From: CAYHKY01 sp964357355
GTDB taxonomy: Bacteria; Patescibacteriota; Microgenomatia; UBA10105
Assembly: GCA_964357355.1 (NCBI GenBank)
Contig: CAYHKY010000018.1
Span: 1-22,739 of the forward strand
DNA length: 22,739 nucleotides
Reading direction: 5' to 3'
Made by a program: the position numbers and the translations under genes. How positions within the stretch are numbered: position 1 is the stretch's first letter; each line of letters starts with the position of its first letter. The notes below the pieces were generated by a model, which was given only the letters and a program-made list of their open reading frames with translations, ran no database searches and was not told the origin of the DNA. Positions 1 through 5,955 of this stretch are shown here, piece by piece.

Positions 1-10
1 GAGATTGTTG

Positions 11-35
11 TAGGGTTCAATACCCTGCCAGCTCT
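11..35 (+). tRNA. possible 3' end of a tRNA or tmRNA cut by the window edge
   Basis: Positions 11-27 can fold as a T-arm: a five-pair stem (TAGGG/CCCTG, with one T-G pair) closing the seven-base loop TTCAATA, which fits the T-loop pattern. It is followed by CCAGCTC, which could be the 3' side of an acceptor stem and resembles the CAGCTCC end of tmRNAs. The 5' part would lie outside the window, no CCA is encoded, and the same bases can form a competing hairpin, so this is a weak call. Confidence 0.3.
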
Positions 36-55
36 GCTGCAGGGTTATTTATTTT
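23..55 (+). terminator. terminator-like hairpin with T-rich tail
   Basis: CCCTGC (23-28) pairs with GCAGGG (39-44). Two more pairs form inside after a bulged C, and the hairpin is followed by TTATTTATTTT. It would end a transcript entering from the left. Its 5' arm is also the 3' arm of the AGGG/CCCT hairpin at 12-26, so the two folds exclude each other. Confidence 0.45.
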
Positions 56-76
56 CTCTTTTGTTGTCTTTGAGTG

Positions 77-82
77 TATAAT
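77..82 (+). promoter_or_regulatory. -10 box upstream of the GEVED protein gene
   Basis: A perfect TATAAT lies 28 bases before the ATG at 111. No convincing -35 hexamer is seen at 17 bases upstream. The leader would be about 20 bases, without a clear Shine-Dalgarno sequence. Confidence 0.4.
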
Positions 83-110
83 ACCCGCTAATTAATAAGC
101 TCAAGATTAG

Positions 111-1292
111 ATGTTAAATATGAATCTAAAACTATTTGCTGCGGTTATTGGTTTTCTTATTTTAAGTTTTGCCGGATACTTTATTTTCGGAAACATAGTG
201 AATAAACCATCTAAAACTAACCGAGGTTCTTTAGCTGGTTTGGATAACAAGCAGAAATCTGAAACAAACTTCGAATTTGGTGATGCGCCGGATGGAATGC
301 CGACGTCTTACGCTGGAAGTTTTACTCAAACCGGACAATTTCCGTCACTTCTTTCCACCAACGGTGCGCGAACCCAAAAAACAGATGAAGTTTGGCTCGG
401 GCAAGATGTGACTGTGGAAAAAGACTCGCGACAAGTGAATGTCGATGAAGCCGATGACGGAATCAGGGGTACGGCGGTTTCCTGCAAACAAAGTACAACA
501 TTTTTCTTCATTCGTATCAAAAATCCGGGACAAACGACCGGGGATGCGTACCTCAATTTATACGCAGATTGGAATAGAGACGGCAGGTGGGCGGGAAACG
601 ATGAGTGTGCGCCTGAGTGGGCAGTACAAAATATTGCCATTGATCTTGGAAAACAGACGGAAGAAGTCGCCGTTTACGAAGTTGCCTTTACCGCTGGAAA
701 GAATACAGACAAGATTTGGTATCGGGGAGCAGTAACACTTGGGGAGAAAATGAATGAGGCGGCAACCGGCGAATTTACGAGCGGTGAAATTGAGGATTAT
801 GGACCGTACAAACCGATTTTACCCGACGAAAAATATTACAACTTTTTTTGTCAACCTGATCCCTTGGTCATCGATCACGGATCAGAAGGAAATGTAAAAG
901 TTGTTCCTGACCTTTTTTCCGAACCGATATTTGAGATCCGATTTGGACAAAATTATCAAGCTAAAAATGATAAACATGAGGTTAATCTGTGGCCTGGCAA
1001 TAACTTTGTCTTTAAGTCCACCAAAAAGGATGTTGATCCACCCAAACGTAGCGTCCCTCACTTTGTCAGTTTAAAGGTACGTTTTGGAGCAGATGGAAAA
1101 GAGGCGGTGCTTGAGAAAGCCTGCAGGGTAGTTGTCAAACACGACGAGGATCCGATAGAAATTCCCGGTGGCAAAAGTGCTCCGATTCCAACCCCAGTTC
1201 CCCAAGTAAAAACCGAATCTGGCGGTTCAACCATAGAGTCTCCGCAAAAGGAAGATCATCCGATTCAAGAAGGAATTCCTGCTTTACAATAA
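111..1292 (+). CDS. secreted or membrane-anchored GEVED-domain protein
   Basis: A 393-residue protein. Residues 5-26 form a hydrophobic N-terminal segment (signal peptide or anchor), so the rest is probably outside the cell. Residues about 56-230 match the GEVED domain pattern: an opening FGDAPDG, a DEADDG motif, a central ADWNRDGRW stretch and a closing GEIEDYGP. Such domains occur in large extracellular and cell-surface proteins, and the acidic clusters suggest calcium binding by inference. The C-terminal third has no recognised domain and ends in a Pro/Ser/Thr-rich tail. An alternative start is the ATG at 120; no ribosome binding site decides between them. The gene is alone on its strand and convergent with the operon at 1384-3153. 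The precise role is unknown. Confidence 0.8.
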   Translation: MLNMNLKLFAAVIGFLILSFAGYFIFGNIVNKPSKTNRGSLAGLDNKQKSETNFEFGDAPDGMPTSYAGSFTQTGQFPSLLSTNGARTQKTDEVWLGQDVTVEKDSRQVNVDEADDGIRGTAVSCKQSTTFFFIRIKNPGQTTGDAYLNLYADWNRDGRWAGNDECAPEWAVQNIAIDLGKQTEEVAVYEVAFTAGKNTDKIWYRGAVTLGEKMNEAATGEFTSGEIEDYGPYKPILPDEKYYNFFCQPDPLVIDHGSEGNVKVVPDLFSEPIFEIRFGQNYQAKNDKHEVNLWPGNNFVFKSTKKDVDPPKRSVPHFVSLKVRFGADGKEAVLEKACRVVVKHDEDPIEIPGGKSAPIPTPVPQVKTESGGSTIESPQKEDHPIQEGIPALQ

Positions 1293-1362
1293 ACTGAAAA
1301 TCAATCCCAACTTTTTTAGTCGATGAATAAGTCGGGAACCCTGAGAGAACTTCTTAATATAA

Positions 1363-1376
1363 CCCCTTGATAGGGG
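1363..1376. terminator. small hairpin between convergent genes
   Basis: CCCCT (1363-1367) and AGGGG (1372-1376) form a five-pair stem with loop TGAT. Read on the minus strand it is followed by TTATATT, so it might end transcription in either direction between the genes ending at 1292 and 1384. The stem is short and the T-tract is imperfect. Confidence 0.3.
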
Positions 1377-1383
1377 AAGGTAG

Positions 1384-2058
1384 TTAGACTAAATCTTTTT
1401 TCATCTGCTCAAACTCTTTTTTGTCGATCTCGCCTTTAGCATAGCGTTCTTTAAGAATTTCCACCGGCGATTTATCCTCGCTCGTTCTTTTACCTGAGCC
1501 GCCAAGATAGCGGAAAAGAGCAACTACGCCAAGAATGAGAAGAATCCAAAAAAGAAGCATCGGTATCCATCCCAACAGACCAAGCCCATTCCAACCACCC
1601 ATCATATTGTTCCACCCACCATAACCCGTCATAGGATTTCCACCTCCTCCCATCATCCACATCATCGGCATAAAACCGACACCACTTTGAGGGATTTGAG
1701 CACCAGGTTCACAATCACTTAACCGTTTACCCATCACAACGTGCATTTGCTCTTCGCCTTCTTTTCCCATCATCCGCTCCATCATCGTGTTCATCGATTC
1801 GTGGGAGCCGCCAACCATCTGTCCCATAAAATACTCACCCAATACCCCAAAATCTTCATTTGACAGAATCTCACAGGTGACCTCTTTTGCTTGCAGTTTT
1901 TCCCATACCTCTTTCCCTTCCGCTTCTTCCCGAGCGGTATGGTTATCGGACGGCGCTCCTGACGGTGTGTCGGAATCCATCATTCCTTGAGCAAAAACAG
2001 ACGACGGCACAAGGAGCAAGGCAGATAAAAGAATTGTTATCGACAATAGTTTTTTCAT
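1384..2058 (-). CDS. SHOCT-domain membrane protein with Met-rich region
   Basis: A 224-residue protein, taking the ATG at 2058. Earlier in-frame starts would run into the upstream DUF302 gene, and this start directly begins a signal peptide (MKKLL, ending VFA at residue 23). The exported part has cysteines at 62 and 116 and many methionines (MMDSD; MNTMMERMMG; MPMMWMMGGGG). A transmembrane helix lies at about 164-185. Residues 197-223 are a SHOCT motif (ILKERYAKGEIDKKEFEQMK). Met-rich exported segments often bind copper or similar soft metals, so metal stress is a reasonable inference. It is the last gene of the operon that begins with the PadR regulator, four bases after the DUF302 stop. The exact function is unknown. 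Confidence 0.75.
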   Translation of the reverse strand: MKKLLSITILLSALLLVPSSVFAQGMMDSDTPSGAPSDNHTAREEAEGKEVWEKLQAKEVTCEILSNEDFGVLGEYFMGQMVGGSHESMNTMMERMMGKEGEEQMHVVMGKRLSDCEPGAQIPQSGVGFMPMMWMMGGGGNPMTGYGGWNNMMGGWNGLGLLGWIPMLLFWILLILGVVALFRYLGGSGKRTSEDKSPVEILKERYAKGEIDKKEFEQMKKDLV

Positions 2059-2062
2059 ACGT

Positions 2063-2446
2063 TTACTTACTCTTATCAATAATTCCTTTGATAATTGTAT
2101 CAACTTCCGTTGGCAAACTACCAAGGTCGGCCTGAGGGAAAAATTGAGGGAGGATGATTGGCCGCATTCCTGATATGAACGTTTTTCCGTCTTTCAGATA
2201 CACATTCACTTTGCAAGGCAGGCACAATCCGATTTTGATATCTACCTGTAATACCGTATACGCACTTTTGGCGTTACAGATTTCGATAATCTTGAATGGT
2301 TCAATTTCAAAGCCTTTCTCTTTCAAGGTCGCGGCGACGTCGTGAATATAAAGAACTTTAAATCCGGCACCTGTTGTTTCTCGTTCAACCGCCTTTACGG
2401 TTTCTTCAAATGATTTTTCTGTTGTGACTGTGTAATCAAAATCCAT
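2063..2446 (-). CDS. DUF302 family protein
   Basis: A 127-residue protein, the usual length for a single DUF302 domain. The N-terminal half has the typical opening in which a helix after SFEET is followed by GF and a DV/LKEKG stretch, and the C-terminal half ends with a helix after ADLGSLPTEVD. A C-x-x-C pair (Cys75, Cys78) and Cys57 could bind a metal or react with oxidants; this is inference. The biochemical role of DUF302 is not settled; members often sit beside sulfur-metabolism or metal-resistance genes, which agrees with the DsrE-like gene twelve bases upstream and the Met-rich SHOCT protein downstream. Third gene of the PadR operon. An AAGG-like ribosome binding site precedes the ATG. 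Confidence 0.8.
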   Translation of the reverse strand: MDFDYTVTTEKSFEETVKAVERETTGAGFKVLYIHDVAATLKEKGFEIEPFKIIEICNAKSAYTVLQVDIKIGLCLPCKVNVYLKDGKTFISGMRPIILPQFFPQADLGSLPTEVDTIIKGIIDKSK

Positions 2447-2458
2447 ATAGATTTGCCC

Positions 2459-2779
2459 TTAAAAGGTAATAACTTTATCGCTTTCCGCAATCAGATTATA
2501 TAAATCTTCAATGCCTCCCGCAGGGCATTCCTTGCTATCTTTTTGATTTCGTATGTTCATACACGTTTCACAGGCGACAATCTTTCCACCCGACTCAAGA
2601 AATCTCCCCACTTGCTTTTGGATGTCAAATTGGGGAGAGGATAGTTTCCCATACTCGACACCTTCGCCGATCAAGAAGGCGGATACGCTATCACTTTTGC
2701 CAAGCGCCAGATTTGCAAGCCGCAACGCATTCCAATTGGTTTCGGTGTGCTTGGTAGAGAGAATAATTGTCAGTTTCAT
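2459..2779 (-). CDS. DsrE/DsrF-like family protein
   Basis: A 106-residue protein with the small alpha/beta DsrE fold pattern: an opening strand MKLTIILST, a central ALGKSDSVSAFLIGEGVE and a cysteine motif C70-E-T-C73-MNIRN, with a further Cys85. DsrE-like proteins carry persulfide sulfur on a conserved cysteine or act in related sulfur transfer; Cys70 is the expected position. The ATG overlaps the PadR stop codon (ATGA arrangement), and a GAGGA ribosome binding site lies in the end of the PadR gene, so the two are translationally coupled. A role in thiol or sulfane-sulfur handling under PadR control is inferred. Confidence 0.8.
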   Translation of the reverse strand: MKLTIILSTKHTETNWNALRLANLALGKSDSVSAFLIGEGVEYGKLSSPQFDIQKQVGRFLESGGKIVACETCMNIRNQKDSKECPAGGIEDLYNLIAESDKVITF

Positions 2780-3153
2780 AGCATTTTGTCCTCTAGATAT
2801 ATTTTTTTATACCCGCTAAACAAGCGATTGATCAGCTCGTCGGTTTGTTTCAAGGACAAAACGGCGTTTTTAAGAAATACCCGACCTGTTTTGGTAACGG
2901 TATACATTCTTTTATCACGCTCGTTTTCTTTTCTATTCCACTGCGACGTCACCCAACCATTTTGTTCCATTCTCCTTAATGTTCGATACAAATTGCCTAT
3001 ATCTACTCTTTCACCGCAGTGTTTTTCAAGTCCTTCCATTAGGCCATAACCGTGAGCCGGTTCTTTTGAAAGGAGAAGCAGTATACAAGGTTCTACAAAC
3101 CGCTCGATAGTCCCAAAGTCTCTTGATCGAAGAGGGTTTCCATGCGTACTCAT
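2776..3153 (-). CDS. PadR family transcriptional regulator
   Basis: A winged-helix repressor of 125 residues. The PadR signature is clear: a helix with LLLLSKEPAHGYGLME, then GNLYRTLRRMEQNGWV as the recognition helix and wing region, then YTVTKTGR, and a C-terminal dimerisation helix. The ATG at 3153 is preferred over the one at 3168, because the latter lies inside the predicted -10 box. PadR regulators usually repress their own operon and release DNA when a phenolic, drug or stress ligand binds; the ligand cannot be read here. It is the first gene of the operon with the DsrE-like, DUF302 and SHOCT genes. Confidence 0.85.
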   Translation of the reverse strand: MSTHGNPLRSRDFGTIERFVEPCILLLLSKEPAHGYGLMEGLEKHCGERVDIGNLYRTLRRMEQNGWVTSQWNRKENERDKRMYTVTKTGRVFLKNAVLSLKQTDELINRLFSGYKKIYLEDKML

Positions 3154-3192
3154 ATATGTAAATATCATATATCAACTATTTGTTTATTGCAA
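3152..3192 (-). promoter_or_regulatory. promoter and operator of the PadR operon
   Basis: On the minus strand TTGCAA (3192-3187) and TATGAT (3169-3164) are separated by 17 bases. A perfect inverted repeat, ATATATG-N7-CATATAT (3152-3172), covers the -10 box and reaches the start codon. PadR operators are typically short AT-rich inverted repeats containing ATG/CAT, so autorepression is likely. Confidence 0.65.
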
Positions 3193-3249
3193 CCGTTATC
3201 TTTAAAAGTGTATTTAGCGTGGGCGAAATCATAGTTTTTGTATTTTCTA

Positions 3250-3357
3250 TCAGGTGGAGAGTTGTAAAAGACCCTGTGTTTGATTTAAAAGAAATTCGGG
3301 CTGTTGAATCATTTCCGCCCAGTCAGCGGTTCGGAAATCGTTCCACGGATCGAGCAT
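3250..3357 (-). other. short ORF of 35 codons, doubtful
   Basis: The otherwise gene-free stretch 3193-3395 contains one minus-strand reading frame, starting MLDPWNDFRTADW and ending LLQLST, with a composition that looks protein-like. It has no ribosome binding site, no recognised family and no clear promoter. It may be a remnant of a larger gene or chance. Nothing else is visible in this stretch. Confidence 0.2.
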
Positions 3358-3395
3358 TTCTACGGTTTTCTAAGGATTTCTTCGGATTTTAAGGC

Positions 3396-3425
3396 TTGCA
3401 TAGGTTTGCATAGGTTTGGTAGAAT
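3396..3425 (+). promoter_or_regulatory. promoter of the HTH-ATPase/STAS module
   Basis: TTGCAT (3396-3401) and TAGAAT (3420-3425) with an 18-base spacer. Transcription would start near 3432, giving about a 12-base leader to the ATG at 3444. The -35 box lies in the first of three copies of a 10-bp repeat that cover the promoter. Confidence 0.5.
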
Positions 3426-3437
3426 ATGCATAGGTTT
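3398..3437 (+). repeat. three helically phased copies of GCATAGGTTT around the -10 box
   Basis: Exact copies of GCATAGGTTT lie at 3398-3407, 3408-3417 and 3428-3437. The missing third step (3418-3427) is taken by the -10 region. All copies are therefore on the same face of the helix at a 10-bp period. A GCATATGC palindrome follows at 3440-3447. This is the pattern expected of a regulator binding site; the adjacent gene encodes a protein with a MerR-like HTH. Confidence 0.7.
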
Positions 3438-3443
3438 ACGCAT

Positions 3444-4184
3444 ATGCCTACGGATAATAAGTTACTATCAATTGGTGAAGCTGCAGCCTTACTTGGAGTA
3501 TCTATTGATACTCTCCGGAGATGGGATTCTGCTGGTCGCTTACCTTCAATTCGGAGTGGTCCCTTAGGTCATAGATTTTATAAGCGGACAGATATCGAGC
3601 GATTCTTACAAGCAATTGACGTAGCTGCTCGGGATTGGGCAGAATCAACTATCGCTAGTCAGCCTAATTCTGATGTATACTGTCAGACTCGTGATGTGTT
3701 TCAAGCAAGACTAGAAAAATTTCAAATGGAGTTGAGTAGAGTCGCTCCAATTGAGGTGGTTTCTTTGGTAACTGCTGTTGCAGGTGAGATTGGGAATAAT
3801 TCATTTGACCATAATCTAGGAAATTGGCCAGATATTCCTGGTATTTTTTTCTCCTATTCTATTCGTGATAGGAAGTTGGTGCTGGTTGATCGCGGTCAAG
3901 GGATACTGACGACGCTAAAAAGAGTTCGTACGGAATTAATTAGTTCTGGTGAAGCGATGAAAGTAGCATTTACGGAAACGGTATCCGGGAGATATCCAGA
4001 AACAAGAGGCAATGGGCTGAAGTTCGTAAGAGAAATTATTGTAAAAAATCCATTTTCTCTATATTTCCAAACAGGAGATGCTCAACTATACCTAAAAAAA
4101 GGTGACGAAGAGCTAGATATTCAACCGATTGAAAGTAAGATTAATGGATGCTTTGCTCTTATAAATTTTGAGGAATTAATATGA
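3444..4184 (+). CDS. MerR-like HTH fused to GHKL-type ATPase
   Basis: A 246-residue protein. Residues 6-56 form a MerR/excisionase-type winged HTH (SIGEAAALLGVSIDTLRRWD, then GRLP and GHRFYKRTDI). Residues about 100-246 show the ATP-binding boxes of the GHKL fold: the N box E115-IGNN-S-F-D-H123, a G1-like box D149-R-G-Q-G153 and a G2-like box R188-G-N-G191-L. No His-box phosphoacceptor domain is present, so it resembles an anti-sigma/anti-anti-sigma type kinase rather than a sensor kinase. It overlaps the next gene, a STAS-like protein, by four bases (ATGA). ATPase plus STAS is the core of partner-switching pairs; here the ATPase brings its own DNA-binding domain. ATG 3444 is preferred; ATG 3426 touches the -10 box. 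Function beyond this is unknown. Confidence 0.8.
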   Translation: MPTDNKLLSIGEAAALLGVSIDTLRRWDSAGRLPSIRSGPLGHRFYKRTDIERFLQAIDVAARDWAESTIASQPNSDVYCQTRDVFQARLEKFQMELSRVAPIEVVSLVTAVAGEIGNNSFDHNLGNWPDIPGIFFSYSIRDRKLVLVDRGQGILTTLKRVRTELISSGEAMKVAFTETVSGRYPETRGNGLKFVREIIVKNPFSLYFQTGDAQLYLKKGDEELDIQPIESKINGCFALINFEELI

Positions 4185-4447
4185 CTATCGATTTAAAGAA
4201 ATTTGGTACAACATTAGTATCACGTCCATCTGGGAAAGAAGCTTGGCTAGCTTTTCAGCCAGTATTAAATGAAGCTTTGCCAGAGGAAAAAATTATTGTT
4301 GATTTTCAGGGAATAGTAGTTCTAACTCCCTCCTGGGCTGATGAGTTTTTAACACCTCTTCGAGCAGTTTTTAAAGATAAAGTACAGTTGATGAATATTA
4401 CTAATCCGTCAGTAAAAGCAACTCTAGACATATTAGATGAGCATTAA
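4181..4447 (+). CDS. STAS-like domain protein (DUF4325)
   Basis: An 88-residue single-domain protein. The segment around residues 38-60 (IIVDFQGIVVLTPSWADEFL) is the DUF4325 signature, in which a strand is followed by a T/S-P-S-x-A-D-E-x-L motif at the position where STAS anti-anti-sigma factors carry the phosphorylated serine; Ser51 is the candidate. It is translationally coupled to the HTH-ATPase gene through the ATGA overlap, with GAGG six to eight bases upstream as ribosome binding site. By analogy with SpoIIAA/SpoIIAB pairs the two proteins probably bind each other, perhaps with ATP-dependent phosphorylation of Ser51; this is inference. Confidence 0.8.
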   Translation: MTIDLKKFGTTLVSRPSGKEAWLAFQPVLNEALPEEKIIVDFQGIVVLTPSWADEFLTPLRAVFKDKVQLMNITNPSVKATLDILDEH

Positions 4448-4470
4448 CTTTGAGTATAAAGACGTAGTTT

Positions 4471-4656
4471 TTATATTTCTTCCCACCTTTGTTTGAGTTC
4501 GCCAACATAGCTTAAATTCTGAAATGTTTGGAGAATTGAGGCATAATTATGAGGTATAGTAATTCTAGGCTTGGGGAACCAGTTAGTCGCTACTCGAACT
4601 GAGATCGGAAACGGATTGTGCCAATGATTCCTCTGACTTGTTGCTAGTGATTGTAT
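4471..4656 (-). pseudogene. orphan coding fragment without a start codon
   Basis: A minus-strand frame open for 62 codons and ending at TAA 4471-4473. It contains no ATG, but its composition is protein-like (NPFPISVRVATNWFPKPR in the middle, VGELKQRWEEI at the end). Its upstream edge overlaps the end of the transposase remnant in another frame. It looks like the C-terminal piece of a gene destroyed by insertion or deletion. The family is not recognised. The rest of 4448-4643 holds nothing else visible. Confidence 0.35.
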
Positions 4657-5146
4657 TTACTATCCTCTATCTCTTCAACTAATATTCGATAATTTGCCAT
4701 TGACTTTGAGCTTATCTCTCCAATTAATGACTCAATAAATCTTTTGTCAATTATATTAAATCTATGTTTTTGTTTATTGATGATTTCAGAATATGAAGAA
4801 TAGGGATAATTTTGTGGAGAGACAATAATCTTGCTTTTACAGGATTGAGGTGAATAAATTTGGAAAGCTGAAGGTGATATGGATCTTTTTTAATTATGAT
4901 TGATTTAAATCTTCCAGTGAACACGGGACTGAAATGTTTATGGTTTTTATTAAAGTAAACAGAATGAGATGTTTGCAACAAATGGATTATTTTACTTAAC
5001 GAATCATTATTTGTTTTTATATGGAGGTGATAATGATTGGGGAGTAAGCAATATGAATAAATATTCCAATCAAATTTAGATTTACTTTCTTTCAGTTTTT
5101 CTAATGCCGCCGAACATAATTGATATGGGTTTTTCCTAACTCGCAA
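4644..5146 (-). pseudogene. truncated and frameshifted Y1 transposase (REP-associated/IS200-like)
   Basis: The frame from about 5140 to 4751 has the Y1_Tnp hallmarks: YSYCLLPNHYHLHIK with the HxH metal motif, then SPVFTGRFKS and FIHLNPVKARLL. After VKARLLS the expected PxxYPxSSY motif continues in another frame (PQNYPYSSYSEIIN ... EEIEDSKYNH) to TAG 4644-4646. One base seems to be lost in the run at about 4817-4823. The N-terminal 30 or so residues of the family, including the HV..RG segment, are missing, and the remnant begins within the last codons of the HxlR gene. Two independent lesions mean it is dead. Such transposases act on single-stranded DNA at hairpin ends or REP elements. Confidence 0.75.
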
Positions 5147-5436
5147 GTAAGTTCAATAAACGATTTCAAGCTTTGGCCATATTCTGTCAGGGAGTATTCT
5201 ACTTTCGGCGGAATTTGCGGAAAGATTTTTCTTAATATGATTTCATCACGCTCCAGTTCCCGTAGCTGGGCGGTCAACATTTTTTGGGTAATCCCGGGAA
5301 TAAGTCGCTTCAGTTCGCTAAATCGCCTTACACCTTCCCGTAAATTCCATAAAATAAGCATTTTCCATTTGCCGCCAATCACGTCTACCATTACCTCGAT
5401 GTGACAATTGTACTGTTTATCGTTTAGAGCAATCAT
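5101..5436 (-). CDS. HxlR family transcriptional regulator
   Basis: A 111-residue winged-helix protein. It has the N-terminal cysteine (Cys11) typical of many HxlR/YodB-type redox regulators, then VIGGKWKMLILWNL, the recognition region RRFSELKRLIPGITQKMLT, the wing (PPKVEYSLTEYG) and a C-terminal helix. YodB-like proteins sense electrophiles, quinones or diamide through this cysteine; that function is inferred here. The last residues (RRH) are probably supplied by the transposase remnant abutting the 3' end. An AAAGGA ribosome binding site precedes the ATG. It is divergent from the PAS protein at 5569, the likely target. Confidence 0.85.
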   Translation of the reverse strand: MIALNDKQYNCHIEVMVDVIGGKWKMLILWNLREGVRRFSELKRLIPGITQKMLTAQLRELERDEIILRKIFPQIPPKVEYSLTEYGQSLKSFIELTCELGKTHINYVRRH

Positions 5437-5452
5437 TGGTATCCTTTCCGAT

Positions 5453-5504
5453 ACTATACTACTTTTCTGTGCGTACTTGCAATTACATATGGTTCGGATA
5501 TTAT
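5453..5504. promoter_or_regulatory. divergent promoters sharing one -35 hexamer
   Basis: The self-complementary TTGCAA (5477-5482) can serve both strands. To the left, for the HxlR gene, TATAGT (5458-5453) lies 18 bases away. To the right, for the PAS gene, TATTAT (5499-5504) lies 16 bases away. Polymerases could not occupy both at once. Confidence 0.5.
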
Positions 5505-5568
5505 CGCAAATATTTGATAAAGTTCAAAAGCAATAATCACAATTTTAAGAAAGGGGGTGAAAATAAAT

Positions 5569-5955
5569 ATGGATGAACATAATCACCATGCAGAATTGGT
5601 AAGTGGTTTCTTTAAAGAGCAGCAACAAATTTTTGATTCGTCAAGTCAAGCTATGTATGCATTTCTTGATGATGATTGCAGAGTGTGTAACCAGAAATTT
5701 GCAACACTTCTTGGGTACTCATCGCCTGATGAATGGTTCAAAGTTAATGTACAAGGAGCCTTTCCAGCTGCCTTTGTTGATACCAGAAGTCAACAAGCGT
5801 TAGTGACCGCATATCAAAACGCGATGGAGAAGATGGAAGGCGCAACAATTAAAGTAACCTGGAAGAAAAAATCCGGCGGGACAGTTGATACAACTGTTAT
5901 TCTTGTCCCAATAGCTTACCAAGGTCATATATTTGCTCTTCACTTTATTTCTTAG
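5569..5955 (+). CDS. single-domain PAS protein
   Basis: A 128-residue protein made almost entirely of one PAS fold: a short N-terminal helix (residues 8-20), the strand QAMYAFLDDDCRV, the helix NQKFATLLGYSSPDEW, and C-terminal strands around TIKVTWKKKSGGTVDTTVI and GHIFALHFIS. No output domain is attached, so it would act by binding a partner or ligand; Cys37 and Cys40 lie at the start of the domain. The ATG at 5569 is chosen over the GTG at 5557 because AAGGGGGTG (5551-5559) is an excellent ribosome binding site for it. It is divergent from an HxlR regulator whose promoter shares its -35 region, so redox-controlled expression is plausible. Confidence 0.7.
   Translation: MDEHNHHAELVSGFFKEQQQIFDSSSQAMYAFLDDDCRVCNQKFATLLGYSSPDEWFKVNVQGAFPAAFVDTRSQQALVTAYQNAMEKMEGATIKVTWKKKSGGTVDTTVILVPIAYQGHIFALHFIS

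Noticed and set aside
326..640. Minus-strand frame inside the GEVED gene
   Set aside because: It is the antisense shadow of a well-supported gene and has no family resemblance.
3180..3392. Plus-strand open frame of 70 codons between the PadR operon and the HTH-ATPase gene
   Set aside because: It has no ribosome binding site or recognisable domain, overlaps the PadR promoter and does not look protein-like.
3396..3437. The GCATAGGTTT repeats as a CRISPR array or replication iterons
   Set aside because: Units are only 10 bp with no spacers, there are three copies, and they coincide with a promoter; no cas or replication-initiator gene is present.
3250..5150. A complete prophage or transposon in the accessory island
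   Set aside because: No integrase, capsid, terminal inverted repeats or target duplication is visible; only one transposase remnant and an orphan fragment are found.
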